From Lanius collurio (Eukaryota; Chordata; Aves; Passeriformes; Laniidae), in the NCBI GenBank assembly GCA_020086605.1, contig JACBWW010000016.1, positions 10,302,109 through 10,366,108 of the forward strand: 64,000 nt of DNA. The letters are read 5' to 3'. Position 1 is the stretch's first letter. Every line of letters begins with the position of its first letter. Below are positions 26,801 to 41,200 of the stretch, piece by piece. Position numbers and translations under genes: made by a program. The notes beneath the pieces are model-generated. The model saw nothing but the letters and a program-made list of their open reading frames with translations. It made no database searches and had not been told where the DNA came from.

Positions 26801-29800
26801 AAAAAATCCTTCATCATTCATTGGATAATAATTTTAACAAGTAATTAACCCACCATAATGCCACCAGTTATTCCATAAGTCTTCTCTTGTATTATTCAGC
26901 CTACATTCATCTTTCAGTCCTTTTGTGCTAGTTAATGGCAATACAGTCTGGCATTCCCCTCATCTAATCCTTTTTTAATATTTTTTTTTCCTCACATACA
27001 TTTTAACTTTGAAATTAAAGTATTATAAGAAAGAACTATTTAGTCTACTAACACAAGCATAGCCTTTTTTCCTTTGAAAATTGCACCATTTTTACCTGCA
27101 TACCTTGCAGAAAACCTGAAGTATAAAGTTTGAGAAAACAGGCTTCCCAAGACCACAACATACCACTGGTTAAAAAAATCATATAAATTCCTGAGTACAC
27201 TAACAGCTGTGCCCACTTGCCAATGCATTTGAGGTTATACACAAAGAGAAACAAAACCACGCTCTTTCACTTTACCACAACCTTAGAGTTTAGCTTTAAA
27301 TGATTTCTGAGGAAAGGCTTCCTGAAGACTTTTAACTTAAGTAGTTGTAACTACAACTGCAAAACACTGTTGACTGGTGGACTCCAGAGACTTGTTCATT
27401 ACCTGTCATTAAATGTTTTAAAGTTTGCATAATTGATCCAGCCAATAAGTCATCATTGATTTATAGGGGTCTGTGCTGAAGAGTTGCTCATTAAAAATTC
27501 ATAACAATGGTATGTGTCTTTACAATCCATTAGCTGTTTACGTACCCACAATCCTAAGATTGATTGACCTTGGACTGAGATTCTCATGGACTCTGCTTTT
27601 TTTTTCCAAAAATCCCTTTTTCTTCCATATTTTTACACAAGCCCACAGTATAGAAAAGCAATACTTCAGTCTTCTCCCTTGACAGCTATACTTTGATTTT
27701 TTCCTCTCCATCAAAACTGAAACTTTACTTGAAATAATGAATAAATAAAGCATACTCCATAAACAGCTTTCCACTATTATTTAAGCTTGCGAGCTGTGCT
27801 CTGTTAGTCTCCTTTCCCCACCATCAGATTCAAGTGTGTAAATGTTCTAAAAGGCTTTGAATGTTTTATGATGATTTCAGGGAATGATGGAGTAATAGCT
27901 GAAGAGCGAAGCTATTAGTTTTAATATTTATATTGAGTGCTCTGAAACATTAATGTGACAGGATGTAAGATCAGAGCAGCGGGACATATTTACTTCACAA
28001 CCACTGCCACGTGGCAAAAATATTTATTTTCTGAAGCTCTAAGGTCAGGGGTTTTTTTTTTTTCAAAATATATAAAGTTCAGATTATATTAGCTTTTCCT
28101 GAACTTTGTACTTATTTTTTAGGAACTAAAAGAATTGATTACTTTTTTGGACATAACTTACTTCATTTAGGTAGAACCCAAGCATAGCAATGTTGGTGTT
28201 GGCGGTGCACCTCAGTCTATGTACAGAAGTTTTCTAAAGCTGATAGCAGCTTACAAATTCATCTCTTCCTGTTTGCTGTGTCTGTTTCCCATAGAGCACC
28301 TTAGAGAAAAGAAAAACAGTCATTTGTTAATAAAGAAACGGGATGGGCTCAAGAGCCGAATCATCGTTAAAAGGTTGTTTTACATTGTCTTCCAATATTT
28401 CATGCATGAAGTAAACCAACCCTGTAAATGTCCTAAGTCACTGTGCTTGGTTCTTCTGTTCAAACTAGCAAACATATTAAGGTAAGTGATCTTAATTACC
28501 AAGGGTCAAACAGTGCTCACCCCACTTGTGTGGTTCTCATGGTCTTCAGTGAACAAGTAAAGGAAGTAGGATGAGATCCCTAGGGAGAAATCTTCCTATC
28601 AGATTTGCAGAGTGGATCTGATATAAGTGGCACAAATGATGACTTATTGCTGCTACATTATGAAAATGTGATTTCTCCAGATGCTTCCAATACCCTGTGT
28701 AAGGACTTCACAGGCTGACAACACTGCCAGGAAGAAACTCACAAACCTCCAGCAGGAGAAACACTTGGGTCTTCTGGGTACATTTTAGCCAGATGGAAAG
28801 GAACATTGTCTTGAACTATATCAAGCAGCCTTACAGGAAGAGCAGTGCTGGGCATGCTCCTCAGTGAGGCATAAATAGGGGATTACCTGAAAAAGTGAGG
28901 TTACCAGTACACTTTTACATGGCTCACCAGAGTCCTCTTCCTGCACCCTTCTATACAGTCATGGTGCACGAAGGGCTTACGTGGACAGGAGAGCTGAGGA
29001 TGGGGGGTGGGGCAGAAACTCATAGGAACCCCCCATTGCAAAGCTGAATAGAATGGTCTGCCATGTGCTTTCCTGAGCAGTTTTCCCAGGCCTGCCTTTC
29101 CAGAGAGACAAAGAAAGATCCATAAAGGTCTAAGTTATCTCTCATGTATTTCATTAGCCTTAACAACTTCTAAGTCCTTGGTGATCTCCTTTCCCTGCTA
29201 CCTTCCAAACTATCCCCACAACAGAAGCAGCCAACAGAAAGGTTTATCAGAGCATTCTTCATTCAGTTCCAACAGAGCAGAGCATTCAGCATTTTCTTCT
29301 GGATGTGTATTTCACTGCCCTTCATGTCTAATGATACATAAATGTCAGTCTATCCTCTACCATTATTTTGAACATTCCACTAATTGCATCTATCTCTATG
29401 TTTTACACACATCTATAGCTACAAGCTAGCATTGTTTGTCTTTCCCACATCTGCCTCTGCTCTTAACTTGCTTATGTTGTGTAGGAAGCATTTCTAAATA
29501 TAATTATTTTAATAATTAACTGAATCATGCAATGCACAAATTAATAGGTTATAATTTTAAATACACTTAAGGGGAAAAACAAACATGCTACCTGCACCTG
29601 TGTGCACAGCTATTTTACAATTCCTTGGCCTTCTGTATCTATCAGAGAAAATAATTTACAAGTATCTGCTTCCACTTCTCTGCTCAGAAAGAGTTTTCCT
29701 TGAGTGTTAGGCAAGACTTTCTATAAGGAAAAAAGTAGAAATGAGAGTAGCAAGTGCAGGGAGAATGATTTATATCACTGAATATGTGGGAGTCACATTC

Positions 29801-32281
29801 TAACCCACAGCTTCAAGCTTTTTAGAAAGGTGGAAGGAAAATGATGAAGTCAACGTTTTTGCTGCCTATCAGGGCCTCCTCCCTTACAGAGCTCCATCAA
29901 AAGACAGTATCCACCAAGACAATTCTTCACCTTGTAACAGAGCAAATATCAGCACACTGTACAAAAGGGTATAGAAAAGAGAAGGAGCTGCTATTTTAGC
30001 ACTGAGATCACAGCAGAAGGCAAGAGAAAGGAAGGCTGTGATGAAATCAGCACCCTGTTTTCTGCTGGGGATGTCCTCAGGACCAGAGTTTGGCAGCACA
30101 CAGTCTGTAGCAGGAGCACACACAGACTCAGTCCTACCAACAAAGGACATTTCCAGCGGACAAGCATATGACACTCTCCTTTAGCAAGGGGTTTCCACAC
30201 AAGTTCTGGAATCACAAATGATACTCTTTTCTCAGCAGGATGTCTGCTGACAACTACTGACTCAAAAATGCCAATTTTAATTTACAAATTTTACATTCAG
30301 CAACATTTCACACTTGGATCATGGTGAAAAGTGCTCATTGCCATATGAAGTCTCTGTCTGGGGTATTGGGGGAAATTAGTGCTGTTTTTCCTTAAAAAAG
30401 GTCAAATTCATTTGTTCTTATTCTGCTGTTATTGTCTGAGCTACACTGGGGCTAAATTTTGTCCTGTGTGTTTAATGGGGTCATTGTCAAAAATTCTGTT
30501 TGAAGATCTTGGTTATTTGCTATTTTTTTATCCAGATGAGCATTACATAGCCCAAATCAGAAGTAATCCTTTTTTATTTACTACAAGCTAGATAGCTGTG
30601 ATGTACACAGCAGAGTACTGGGATATCCCTAATTACCAGGAATGCGACTCGGTATATAGTTTGCATGATATACAAATGGTGACAAGTTTGCTTTCAGAGT
30701 GTAAACTTTTAAAAACCCCCATAAAGACCCCATAAAAATACGACTTTGACTAGAAAAAGATGTAAGCTGCATAATGGCTACATGGGTATTTTTCCTTAGA
30801 GATCAGGAGAAATATGAGAAGTATGACTGCTATTATAGTTATATAGCATATTCCATTTAGCAGTGATATAGCAGAACTGTGAAAGCATATCCTAAGGTAT
30901 TTTCACTTCATGCATTTGACACTGGTATTAGTTATTACATTTAAGATACATTGGGCTATTTATTGCTGACTGTTTCCTCTCACTGAGAATGTTAACCACA
31001 GCAAAGGAATATTTGATGTTACAAATTATTTAGCTTGCTACTCTTCATTTTCCTTTTAGTATGCAATTATTTGTTTGGTTTCACTGAGCAAATGAAATTT
31101 CAAGGGCATTTCAAGGAAAATAAATAAAATACAACCCAAAAGGGGTTTTTTTGTTTGTATTCAGGAAGAGCACTGAATCATGCATATGTATGAATCAACA
31201 AAATCAGGTTAGCTAAGAAATTGGAAATTGCACTCCACACTAGAGCATTTTTCTTGCTCTAGAGATCTTTGCTATGGATTTGAAGGACTAATAAAAAATC
31301 AGCAGCATGACTGGAACAGATGTTTTTTTATGGACTAGGCTTGTTAATAGCCTTTTTAGCTGCTCCTAAGGACTTAAAGCAAGTTCCTCCCTTGTCCTGA
31401 ATATTTGAGATGATGTTAACATTGTCCAAAATGTACACTAACAAGCAGTGGTGAAGTGCTAAGGTCTTACACGTGGTTAGGAATAAAAATTCAAAACATT
31501 TCTGTGAATGTGATGAAACCTCAAAATAGGCAATGTTACAAAAGAAAAAAACCAAACTTATTGACCACATCAAATCTACACAATGTCATTCTCTCGAAAG
31601 GGAGATAGGCTGGTAAAATACTTCAATGCACTGTACTACATGTATTTCAGAAACAAGGGTCTTACAACTGAAGAAATTCCCTTTTATTTAAGCAGTGGTT
31701 CACTTCTGCATACAATGAGAACTGAAACAAAATGAGCCAGATTCTCAACCAGTGTAAAGAATCCCGGTTTTAGTGGCTCCAGTGGCACTGTGTCAATTTA
31801 TATTTGTCATACAGGCTCTTTGCATTCTCATCTTAGGTAGTGAAATTCTGCAGGTAGAAAAAAGAAATGAGAGTACTTGGGAAAATCAGAAATCAGACTT
31901 TGTCACAGATATTTCACTGGTCAAGTAACATTTTGTTTACTCTGTTGCTGTTTTATTAACTCAGTTTTCTACAGTTTCCTATGTTCCTCCAAAAATTCAT
32001 ATCTGCCAGATATTATGTTTTGTTCACTATACCCAGCTCTGCAAAGGCAGAAATCATCCTACAACTTTCCATTTTATCACACATTTTATCTAAGACCCCA
32101 GAACAATTGTGCTAAACAGGAACAGACATAGAACCAGTCCCTCCAAAACCCAAGCACTGGATTAAGGAAGTACAGAGGTATAGTTTACTTCTCAGTCTTA
32201 GAGAAGGAGAAGAAAGGGAAACTCCATAACAATTATGGAGTATTTGACTAAATGGTACTTGAAAAAATACAGAATTGCAGC
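23866..32281. other. Non-coding stretch
   Basis: About 8.4 kb has no supportable gene. The longest open frames are about 117 codons and carry no recognisable domain. A short (AC)n run lies near 24270-24282. The sub-region 27800-28040 is unusually free of low complexity and contains AT-core words (TTTTAATATTTATATTG, CAAAAATATTTATTTT) together with an E-box-like CCACGTGG at 28008-28015. It is my best candidate for a conserved regulatory element in this stretch, but that is unverified. Confidence 0.55.
32221..32241. repeat. Perfect hairpin (9-bp stem, 3-nt loop)
   Basis: ACTCCATAA, loop CAA, then TTATGGAGT form an exact inverted repeat. The stem can continue outward through AA/TT with a one-base bulge. 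There is no flanking evidence for an RNA gene. Confidence 0.5.
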
Positions 32282-32299
32282 TTTTTTTTTTTTTTTTTT
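32282..32299. repeat. T18 homopolymer
   Basis: Eighteen consecutive T residues on plus (A18 on minus). It could be the tail of a minus-strand retro-inserted sequence, but I recognise nothing upstream on that strand, so it is listed only as a homopolymer. Confidence 0.9.
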
Positions 32300-35200
32300 A
32301 ACACAGAAGCCCCAAACCATTACTGGTGTTGAACATTGAGTATCCTAATGTCATCGCTCTGTCAGGTGAAGAAGTACACCTTCCTTTGCTTCAGCCAAGT
32401 GATGCTTCTGCTCAAATAGATGGGATTTCTTTCAGAAAGGAAGGATTGCTTTTTCTCTACATGTAAAGCACTCTTTGAGAAACCTAAGGGACAGAGAAAA
32501 ATAGCTTTTTCCTTAACAAGTGACTTAGGTGCAAAAAAGGACAACTGTGTTCACTCTTTTATTGTGAATGCTGTTCATATTCTTCTCTCAGAAGTGTTCT
32601 TGACACTCCTGGGAGTATTCCCACAGGAAGAATTGGGGATTGAACTCGTTGTTTTCTCACTGAATTATCCTAAAACTTGTGGTGGACAAGTGCTTTCAGT
32701 GGACTCTACTGAGGCATGTCTTTCAGCCCACTTATAGGAATAGCCGAGGTGAAACTCAAATGTGGAAAACTTGCTATTTATGCATACATATTGTATGTTA
32801 TTGCCACTGTCATCTGTATATTTAGAATATTGGCTTTGGTATGAGAGCTTTGGTTTATAAATAGCTTGAATTTGGAATATTTGATGAAAGACTTCCCACA
32901 AACGGCTGTATAAAAATCTGAAAAAATACTAATTACTGCCAAAAAGTTCAAATCTGATTCAGTAAACCTGAAGTAACCTCATGGACTAAAATGACATTCT
33001 CCCAGATGTATGCAATCTGATACAAGAATTTGAGCTCACTCATCTCAGGCTATGGACTCTTTCCATACAAAAAGCAATGAAAAAAGGAGAAAATGCACTC
33101 ATTCAAATTCTACACATTAATTGTCTCCTTGCAGGCTTTTTGATACATAATAACCTGCTACTTCTACCATGTCCTGACTTAGAACTGCTTAAGTCAGCAG
33201 GCTTAATGTTCTAGCATATAACTAATTTTTTAAAAAATCAATCCAGACAAGAAAAAAAGTAATGAAGAAACAGGCATGACAAATAAACATACAATTCCTA
33301 AGTCCCTCCACAATTTCAGATTCCTCAGGCCAGTGAAAGCATTTACAAGAAAGAGTGGGAGCTGAATTTCTCACAAGTAACATATATAGACACTCACTGA
33401 AGGGAATCAAAATGCAGAAGGTTTTAGGGAAGCTGTTCTGTAACTCATCCTGCAACATAACATCCGTGCTGCCTTTGGACTCCCCACTCTTGGGTTTTGG
33501 GAAGAAGTAAGCATCCTTAGTTCTGATTGTTAAGAGAAAAGGAAACGATCCTACATAACAGAACCCCTCTTATTTAACTGAATGAAAATGTAAAATATTT
33601 TCTAGTTAGTGGGTCCTACCATAATTTCTTGGTAGCGTCTTCTGTACCCCACCACTACCCTTATGCTGCTTCACTTTTCTCAGATTGCTGTTGAAGCAAC
33701 AGTCTTCAGCTTATTTCTGCTCTGCCCTGGTTTTCTTCCTGATACCACAGCAAATCTAGACACCTGCAACGTTGTTACAGCTTCTTTCACTGTTAATGTG
33801 GTAATTGGAAAAACATCTTTGACCATTCCAGAATAATTTGCCAAGATCTAATACCAGATAAAACTGATACTTTGTTTTATTTAAACAATGATATAAAACT
33901 CTGTTTCCTTACAGCTGACCACAAGATACCCAAGCACATATTCTTTTTTAATAATATTGAAAGTAAGTGTTAGCAAGACCTGCTGATTATCTGGTACGAA
34001 CGCAATTAATTTGTGCCCAGTCTCATTAATCTTTCTTAATACATGTCAGCCCATTACATTTGATCCGTGACCTCTGTCCTTAGTCTTGCATAAAAATCTC
34101 TCAGGATCAGAATCACATCATGATTTGGCATGGAGCCACCGGCTCTGGCAGTTGCCTGCAAAATGCTTCAAAGCCATCAGCAATGGCAGCTGCTGCATTT
34201 ATGTTCACATGCCCGAGTGATAAGTTCACAGCACCTCTAAGGCAGACTGAAAGAAGTTGGCTGGTCCAAAGCCTGAATCCTGTTAGAAATACAGCTGTGT
34301 CCCTATTTAGATCAAATGATTACTCGTCTTTACTCTCACTTCTGTTCCCAGAGACATAAGTGTCATATGGGGTGCTGGGATAGTCCATACAAATTCTTTC
34401 CCTGTGGTTTTTGCAAGTAACACTTAATAGCAAAAAATGTGCAGCAGTATTTGAAACCAATTGCGCTTTCACATATGGACATTCATGGATAAAGGATCTA
34501 GTAAAAAATCACTCATTGCAGCCATACCTGGGTGCTTCCTGCTTTAGCAATTATCTCAAGACAGAGAGGTACATGTTTTTGTAAAAGTTCAGGCATTTAG
34601 ATCAATGAAATCACCTGGCTTCTTAGTGGACATGGACACAGGCCTTTCAGTGCTTTTTGGCAGTCATCAAGTTACTTCCATCCGTAATTAACAAAGTAAG
34701 CCCAAAGGCTCATATTATTATTGCTCCTAGAAAATAATATGCACCTAAGAACAAGTATCAAGTCTGTGATGGCACATCCACAACCTCCTCATCTATGTAG
34801 AATTTTTTAATTGAAGCATTTCTAAGCTTATTCATAATTAGTTAAGAATTTACAGTCTAGATCCTTTCTTGTCATCAGCCAATGTTCACTAGTAGGAGAG
34901 AAGTAAGTGATGAATTGGAAAATGACAGAAGTTGAATGCTGGCAAAAACAATGCAAAGCTATATTTGAAATGCCTTTTTTAAAGCCAAATGGCAAAGCTC
35001 TAGCTAATGTGAATTTAATTAAAGTGTTCTTTCTCAGCTACATCTAACTCATTTTTGTCACCAATATATTTTGTGAAAAATATACATCCATTCACTGTAA
35101 GACAGTGATCTAAATTGCATCACTCAAAAGGAACAGTATTCCTTTTCCTGGTTAGCTGTGGATGTTAGGTTTGGTGCTTATCATGTGAAAGGCACAATGC

Positions 35201-38200
35201 TGCCATAGCAATAACAAATGCAGCCCATGGCTCCAGTGAGGGTTCTTTTGAGAGGTTTTCTGTGACTCTCAGCTCTATGCATGGCTTTTTACCTTCTCTT
35301 ATCTTCCTTCAACTCAAGAAAACAGATAGAAAACCTTGCAATAGAACTGCCAGAGATAGCTCACAGACAAAGTATGCAGTATTTCAGTTACAAGTAACAT
35401 TTGCTGAAGTTTCTAAAGAGCAACTGATATTATGCATTGTTTTATCTTCAAACATACAATTTGCTGATCATGTCCTAGCAAGCAAATGCTTATTTTATTC
35501 TTATTAAAATGTCAAACAGGATCTTAATCTTATCAAAGTGATTATAGAGCAGCTTTGAATTACTCTGCAAAAAAACCCCAACCAACCATTCATTCATTAA
35601 TTGCTCACTCATGCAAAGAATAAGAAGGTGAGATTGTCAGGAACTTACCATGCCTGATGGGCCAATTGTGAAGGGACACAGCTCAGCTGTTTGCCAGCTG
35701 CCCAGAATACTAACTCTCAAGGGGAAGGAGGGGAAGAAAAGTCCTCCTCTCTGCTCTCCCCCAACAGTGGCCTTTTCTCATCTTCCAAATCCATGTAATC
35801 TGTGGAGATGCAGACTGAGCTGGTGCTTTCCCACCTCTCTGGCACGAGGATGATCAGAGCTGTGTCTCTCCCTTCCCCCTCTGTCAACAGACACCAGGTT
35901 GTGGTCTCCCATCTTTAGATGCTTGTTTCTAGGGAAAGAATAAAGCTTGAGGAAATACATGTGATTATCTTTCCAAGCTTCACTGCAGAAAAATCACCCA
36001 CTCCTCTTTTGGGACCTTTCTCCAGCTTTAAAGAGATTCCTACCATACAGACTGCCAGGCTAGAATCATGAGGAAATCTGGTTTTTAAAAGAGTGGAACT
36101 GAAGCAGCAATTGTCACAAATGCCACAGAATAAGCAAATTTGGTCTCAACTGTCAATCCTATTGCCAGACTGTCAGAAGATCTGAATCCAGAAAACAATT
36201 TAAATGTCAAATCAAGACACTGTAAGCACAAATTCCTGTGATTTGCTGTGCTGCTGAGAGATAACATGACCTAAGGGTAAGAGAAAAGCTGGCTGAAAAA
36301 AAAAATCTGCTTTTCAGGGGGTTAGGGAACTTTTTGTTGGAAATTCACCAAAGAAATTGGAACATGTAAATTTTTTTCCAGGCAAAACCACAATGGTACC
36401 ATGACAGAGAGTTCTCCAAATGAGCTTTGCATCTTGTCCAGATATACTTGCCTTGACAGATGTTGCTACTGCAAGAATTAATAAACTAACTTTTGGGAAG
36501 TGCTCTGAAATCCTTGGGAAGGTGAAGGTCAAAATGCCAACTATTGTTATTTTTAAATTAAATGTTTTACATAAAATTACAAACTTCATAATGCTTTCTG
36601 TTTTAGTGTGGACTATTGCAGCATTTTTAATAAAACTTGCACTGGAAATGTGCAAGAAAATAAATATATATTTAAAATGATAAGCCTTTCCCAATGGCTA
36701 TCATTGTGTCTCTACTCACAGCTTTAGGGAGGATTGTGCCTGAATAAGAACTGCAGAATAATGCCCATATTGAGAAAACCATATGAATTGAATGGAAAGA
36801 AGGAAAAAAACCCCAACAGGTTCCAAGCTGTCATTCTGAAAGTCATTTTCCCCACCATGAAGATGAACTCTTATTACCTGTGAATACGGAATTCAAATAC
36901 TATTTTCAAGTCTTAAATGTAGGTAACACTTTACATTATGTGTCATTCTGGTACCAATTACAGCATAACTCTAATATTATAAATCTACTGAGAGAGGGCT
37001 GAGCCAAGAAGTTTCGTAGTAGCCCAAAATTCAAGCAAAGTTTAAAAATATTGCAATTTTCTCTTCTTATACAAGCCCATAGTCAGTATCCTGGGACACA
37101 CAATGCCTTGGAAACAAGCACATTATGTTTTTCATGTAACAAACTGAAACATCTTGCACTTCTTTTGTCTTCCTCATCTCTTTTTATAGGTGAAAATGAG
37201 ATCATCATCTACCCACTTTCCCACCTTAGTAGCTATTGCAAAGTTTTCTTTACCCCTAATTAGGAAAGCCTGCATCCGCTGTTATTGTGTTTGTAGTCTG
37301 GGCAAAGGGAAGTTGAATGTTGCCCTGGATCCACATCTGAACTGTCTTCTGTTGCTGTGTTTGAAGCCAGCATTTTCCCTGGCTGACCTACAGTGCTGTA
37401 GTTACAGTGACAGCTCTTCAGCTAGTCCCCTCTTGACTAGGATAGCATCCAGCCCTCAAAAAGAGGAAAAAATAAATATGATGGTTTCAGGGAAGCTGCT
37501 TTAAAGAAAAAAGCAAGGCTTTTTAATCCCTGAGAGAAAATCTTCAAGGATTTAATACAGAAGTACAACATTGCTGTAGGTATGTAACTGGTGTTTAGTG
37601 GTAATTTAGAAGCTGATGGAAACAAGACCACACTTTCCATGGAAACAGGCAGATTTTTATAGCCTTCAGAGTATTGATTAGGACATAAAAGCATTTCTAA
37701 TGCTCAGTGAGGGCAATGGAGAGATTCCAACACTGGACCATCGCTCCTTCCCACTTACTAAAAGACCAGATACAGACCCTGGACCTTTTCTGAAGAGCAA
37801 CAGGGCACCATGTCTGAGATGCTGCTTTGCTGTGAAAATTAAAAATAATTAAACTATTGAACCATACAAGCCATACTGTTTTCAAAAGAAGGAAACAAAT
37901 AATCTACACTTAAACCATAAAATAAACTTCATTTTCCCATGGAATTTTTTAGCTAGATGTGCAATCTTGGAGTCTTTTTGCTGGATTGTGCTTTTAACCA
38001 GAATATACTAAATCCCAGTGTACAGGAAATACCATCTATGCAAGTGATTCCCTATAACTTAATTAGGTGTGCTAGACTATTTTCCTCCCAGTGAATGGAG
38101 CTTATGTACTGGTATCTGCCATTAACACTAAATGGGGCTTACACATGCAAAATCCCTCTGGCACTGAGAGGGGGAAAAATCCTTTCACTTTCATAAATAA

Positions 38201-41200
38201 TGGATCTGTAGAAAAATTAGAATTTCATGAAAAATTTGAAAAACTAAAATGAAAATATAATATAATTTCTATTTTATGTGTCCCAATTTGCCAGTGCATT
38301 GTGTGATACAACACATAGGTCATCTCCTGTACATTTACTACATAATCACATCAAAAATTCTCTCAGTTATCTGCAGACTCAACTACTCACCTGTGACCAA
38401 TGTCCTCTATGGTATCATGAAAGTAAAAGTGCCCTTCTTCTACCAGAGCACTGTGTCACTGGGTTAATTTTTTGGTGTATGGTTACTTCTGTGATTTTTT
38501 TTAATTGAATTGTAATAAACATCATTACTTTTCCACTATGAAGTGTTTGTTTTTCTGTCCCTTACACACAAACAGTGATTTCTCTGCAGGTACAAATAGA
38601 AGAAACTCTTGCCTATTGTATTTCAATAAACATTCATATGGAAAAAGCTATATGCCCAGATTACTGAGCATGCACACTGCACACTGTGTACAGTATTCTA
38701 GGTAAATATGCACCTATTCATGACATCAAACATTTCTACTCCCAGTCAGCTCATTTCATTCCAATGCTTTCCAGGGTGACCAAGATGTGCAGCAACCACC
38801 CCCCATTTCAGCTGTACCCAACACTAAACCCGGCTGCATTTGAATCACCCAGAGTTCTGCCACAAACCTTGGTGGAACACCGATGGTAGCCTGCTTCTTT
38901 TAGAATAAGATGATGAAGATCTCACCTAAGCCAAAACTTCTCTATGAATTTGCCCACTGGAATAAGGAATAGAGAAAAAATAGCCCTGCAAACTCCACTC
39001 AAAATCTCCAGACATGGCCCATGCATGGTGGTGTGATATAAAAGGGCATGAAATCATTCACATGTGAAGACAAGTGGGAAATTATTTTAGCAGGCCCACA
39101 CACAAAGACACTGCCTTTCCCTTCTTTTCAGGATTCAGTCTCTATCCCACGGCTTTAAAATCTTAAAGCAAAACCTACTAATACGAGTTTTGTGTTTCCA
39201 GCAGAATAGGAATTGCAATCCCAGTGGGAAAACAAATTTCAAGAGTCATGTTTTGGGGTTGTTCAATATTCTGTGCCCATATTTTGCAATTTAGCTTTTT
39301 TTATTTCCTCACTGAGTAAATACTCACTTAGAGCAGCTAGATGCAAATTCTGCATCCAGGCATACTTACATAACAGTATTTTTGATCGAAAAGAAAACAA
39401 GTGACTTATTAATTTCTACGCATAAACTTATCAAATACAAAGAGACAGATGGGAAAAGTTACAAATACATTAACCCATGCTTTTATTCCATAACTCTTGC
39501 CATTAGAAATTCTGCTCAATTGTTCTTTTGGAGGACACATTTAAAGAATTTTTTTAATTCTACCGTTTAAATTGTACTTTATTCTATGCTTTTGGTGTTT
39601 ATAAGCTACAAACTTTGATATCAAAGAGGGGTCATGAATATATTCTTTGCTTCTTGATGTCGTTATTTGTCTTATATTTAAAATGAAAAAAATGATTACT
39701 ATTTTCCCAATGGATCAAACAAACATGCTGAAGTCAAAGGAGAAAAAATAACATCCTTTCTGTGGTTGAGCAGTGTGATTCCTATTTCCTCCTCCACCTT
39801 TCTGCCTATGGGAGCATCTGTCAAGGCTGAGTCAGCACCTTCCCAGGAAAACCTCATAAACATGCTAGAAGACATTTCATTTTGTCTTCTACCTAGGCAC
39901 ACTGGACTACTATGCAAATAAGACAGCACAGGAACAGGACCACAGCAGCAGTGCTAATGCTCTAAGTGATCTTTCAGTGTAATTAGAATTTGTTTCATCA
40001 CACTAATTTGACATGGCAAATTAGTGAAGCTAAGATAAGGGGGTTTAGTAGAGCCAGGGCGCTGGTATGTACACAGAAACTTGTCACTAAGTCCATTTGC
40101 ACATGGGAGTTGTGTAACATTGCAGAGAAGTGACAATTAGTAAAAGCTCTGGAAAATATCAGTTTGTTTTATTTTTAATCTGGGAACTTGACAGGTTATA
40201 TTTTTTTTGGCTGCTATCTTACAACAGTGATTTAGGGATTTTAGCCTCTCCACTATTGAAAAATCTTTCAAGATTTGGGATAAGCTAACATAGTACCACA
40301 ATTATACAAGTTTAGTCAAGTCTAGCCCAGTGGTACACAGCAACATGCTGTGCTAACACATGGGAATTCAAGGGGCAATGCTTGTGATTTGTTTCACAGA
40401 ATGAACTAGCTATAAGCCATGCCATGGCGACAGCAAAACTGAGGATAGTGCTTGGTTTCTTTTCTGCACTGTCTTGCTCCAGATCACACAAGCTCAAGAG
40501 TGACCATAAACATGAAATGAAAACTGCTCCCAATTGCTGTAAAGTAGTCCTGAAACTCAGAAGATTTTAAGGATGGGTGGAGCAGGTAGAATATGGCAGA
40601 GGTCGGAGGGAAGGCTTAGTTAAGGAAGAGGACTTGTCCATCTTACAGGATTAATTAATCTTTAACTTCCTGATTAAAGTGAAGACTTGGGATTGTTCTT
40701 AGTTTCCTAAATAATTTATCTCTAATATTAGTGCAATTAAGATACCTGACCATTGGTGCTACACATTGTTCTTTCAGACCCACCGAGATCATGAGCCAAT
40801 TGGGAGCGGTTGGCTGGAGACATGATGGCACTCTCAGCTGAATCACAAACCCACACACCATCTCCAAAAGATGCAGCTTCTTTTTGCATCTCACACTCCT
40901 GAAGGAAATAGGGCCAAAGGGGGTCTGCTCTGAAATGCAGTCTACAAATCTGAGATAGAATTCATATTCTGTGCTCCATTGTGCTTTAACTGATTCAGAA
41001 TAATGTCTGTATATAATAATAGCAATTGCACATAAAATTTGCATCATATTATGAGATGCTAAGATGGGGTTTATTACTTGGAACTTCTAAGAATAATGTA
41101 GCAAAGAAAGATGTATCTGGATAGGCATATTTAATCTGATTATTCGTTCACAAATAGAATAGTGACCCGTTCTTTCGATTATGTACTTTGCATTGCTTCT

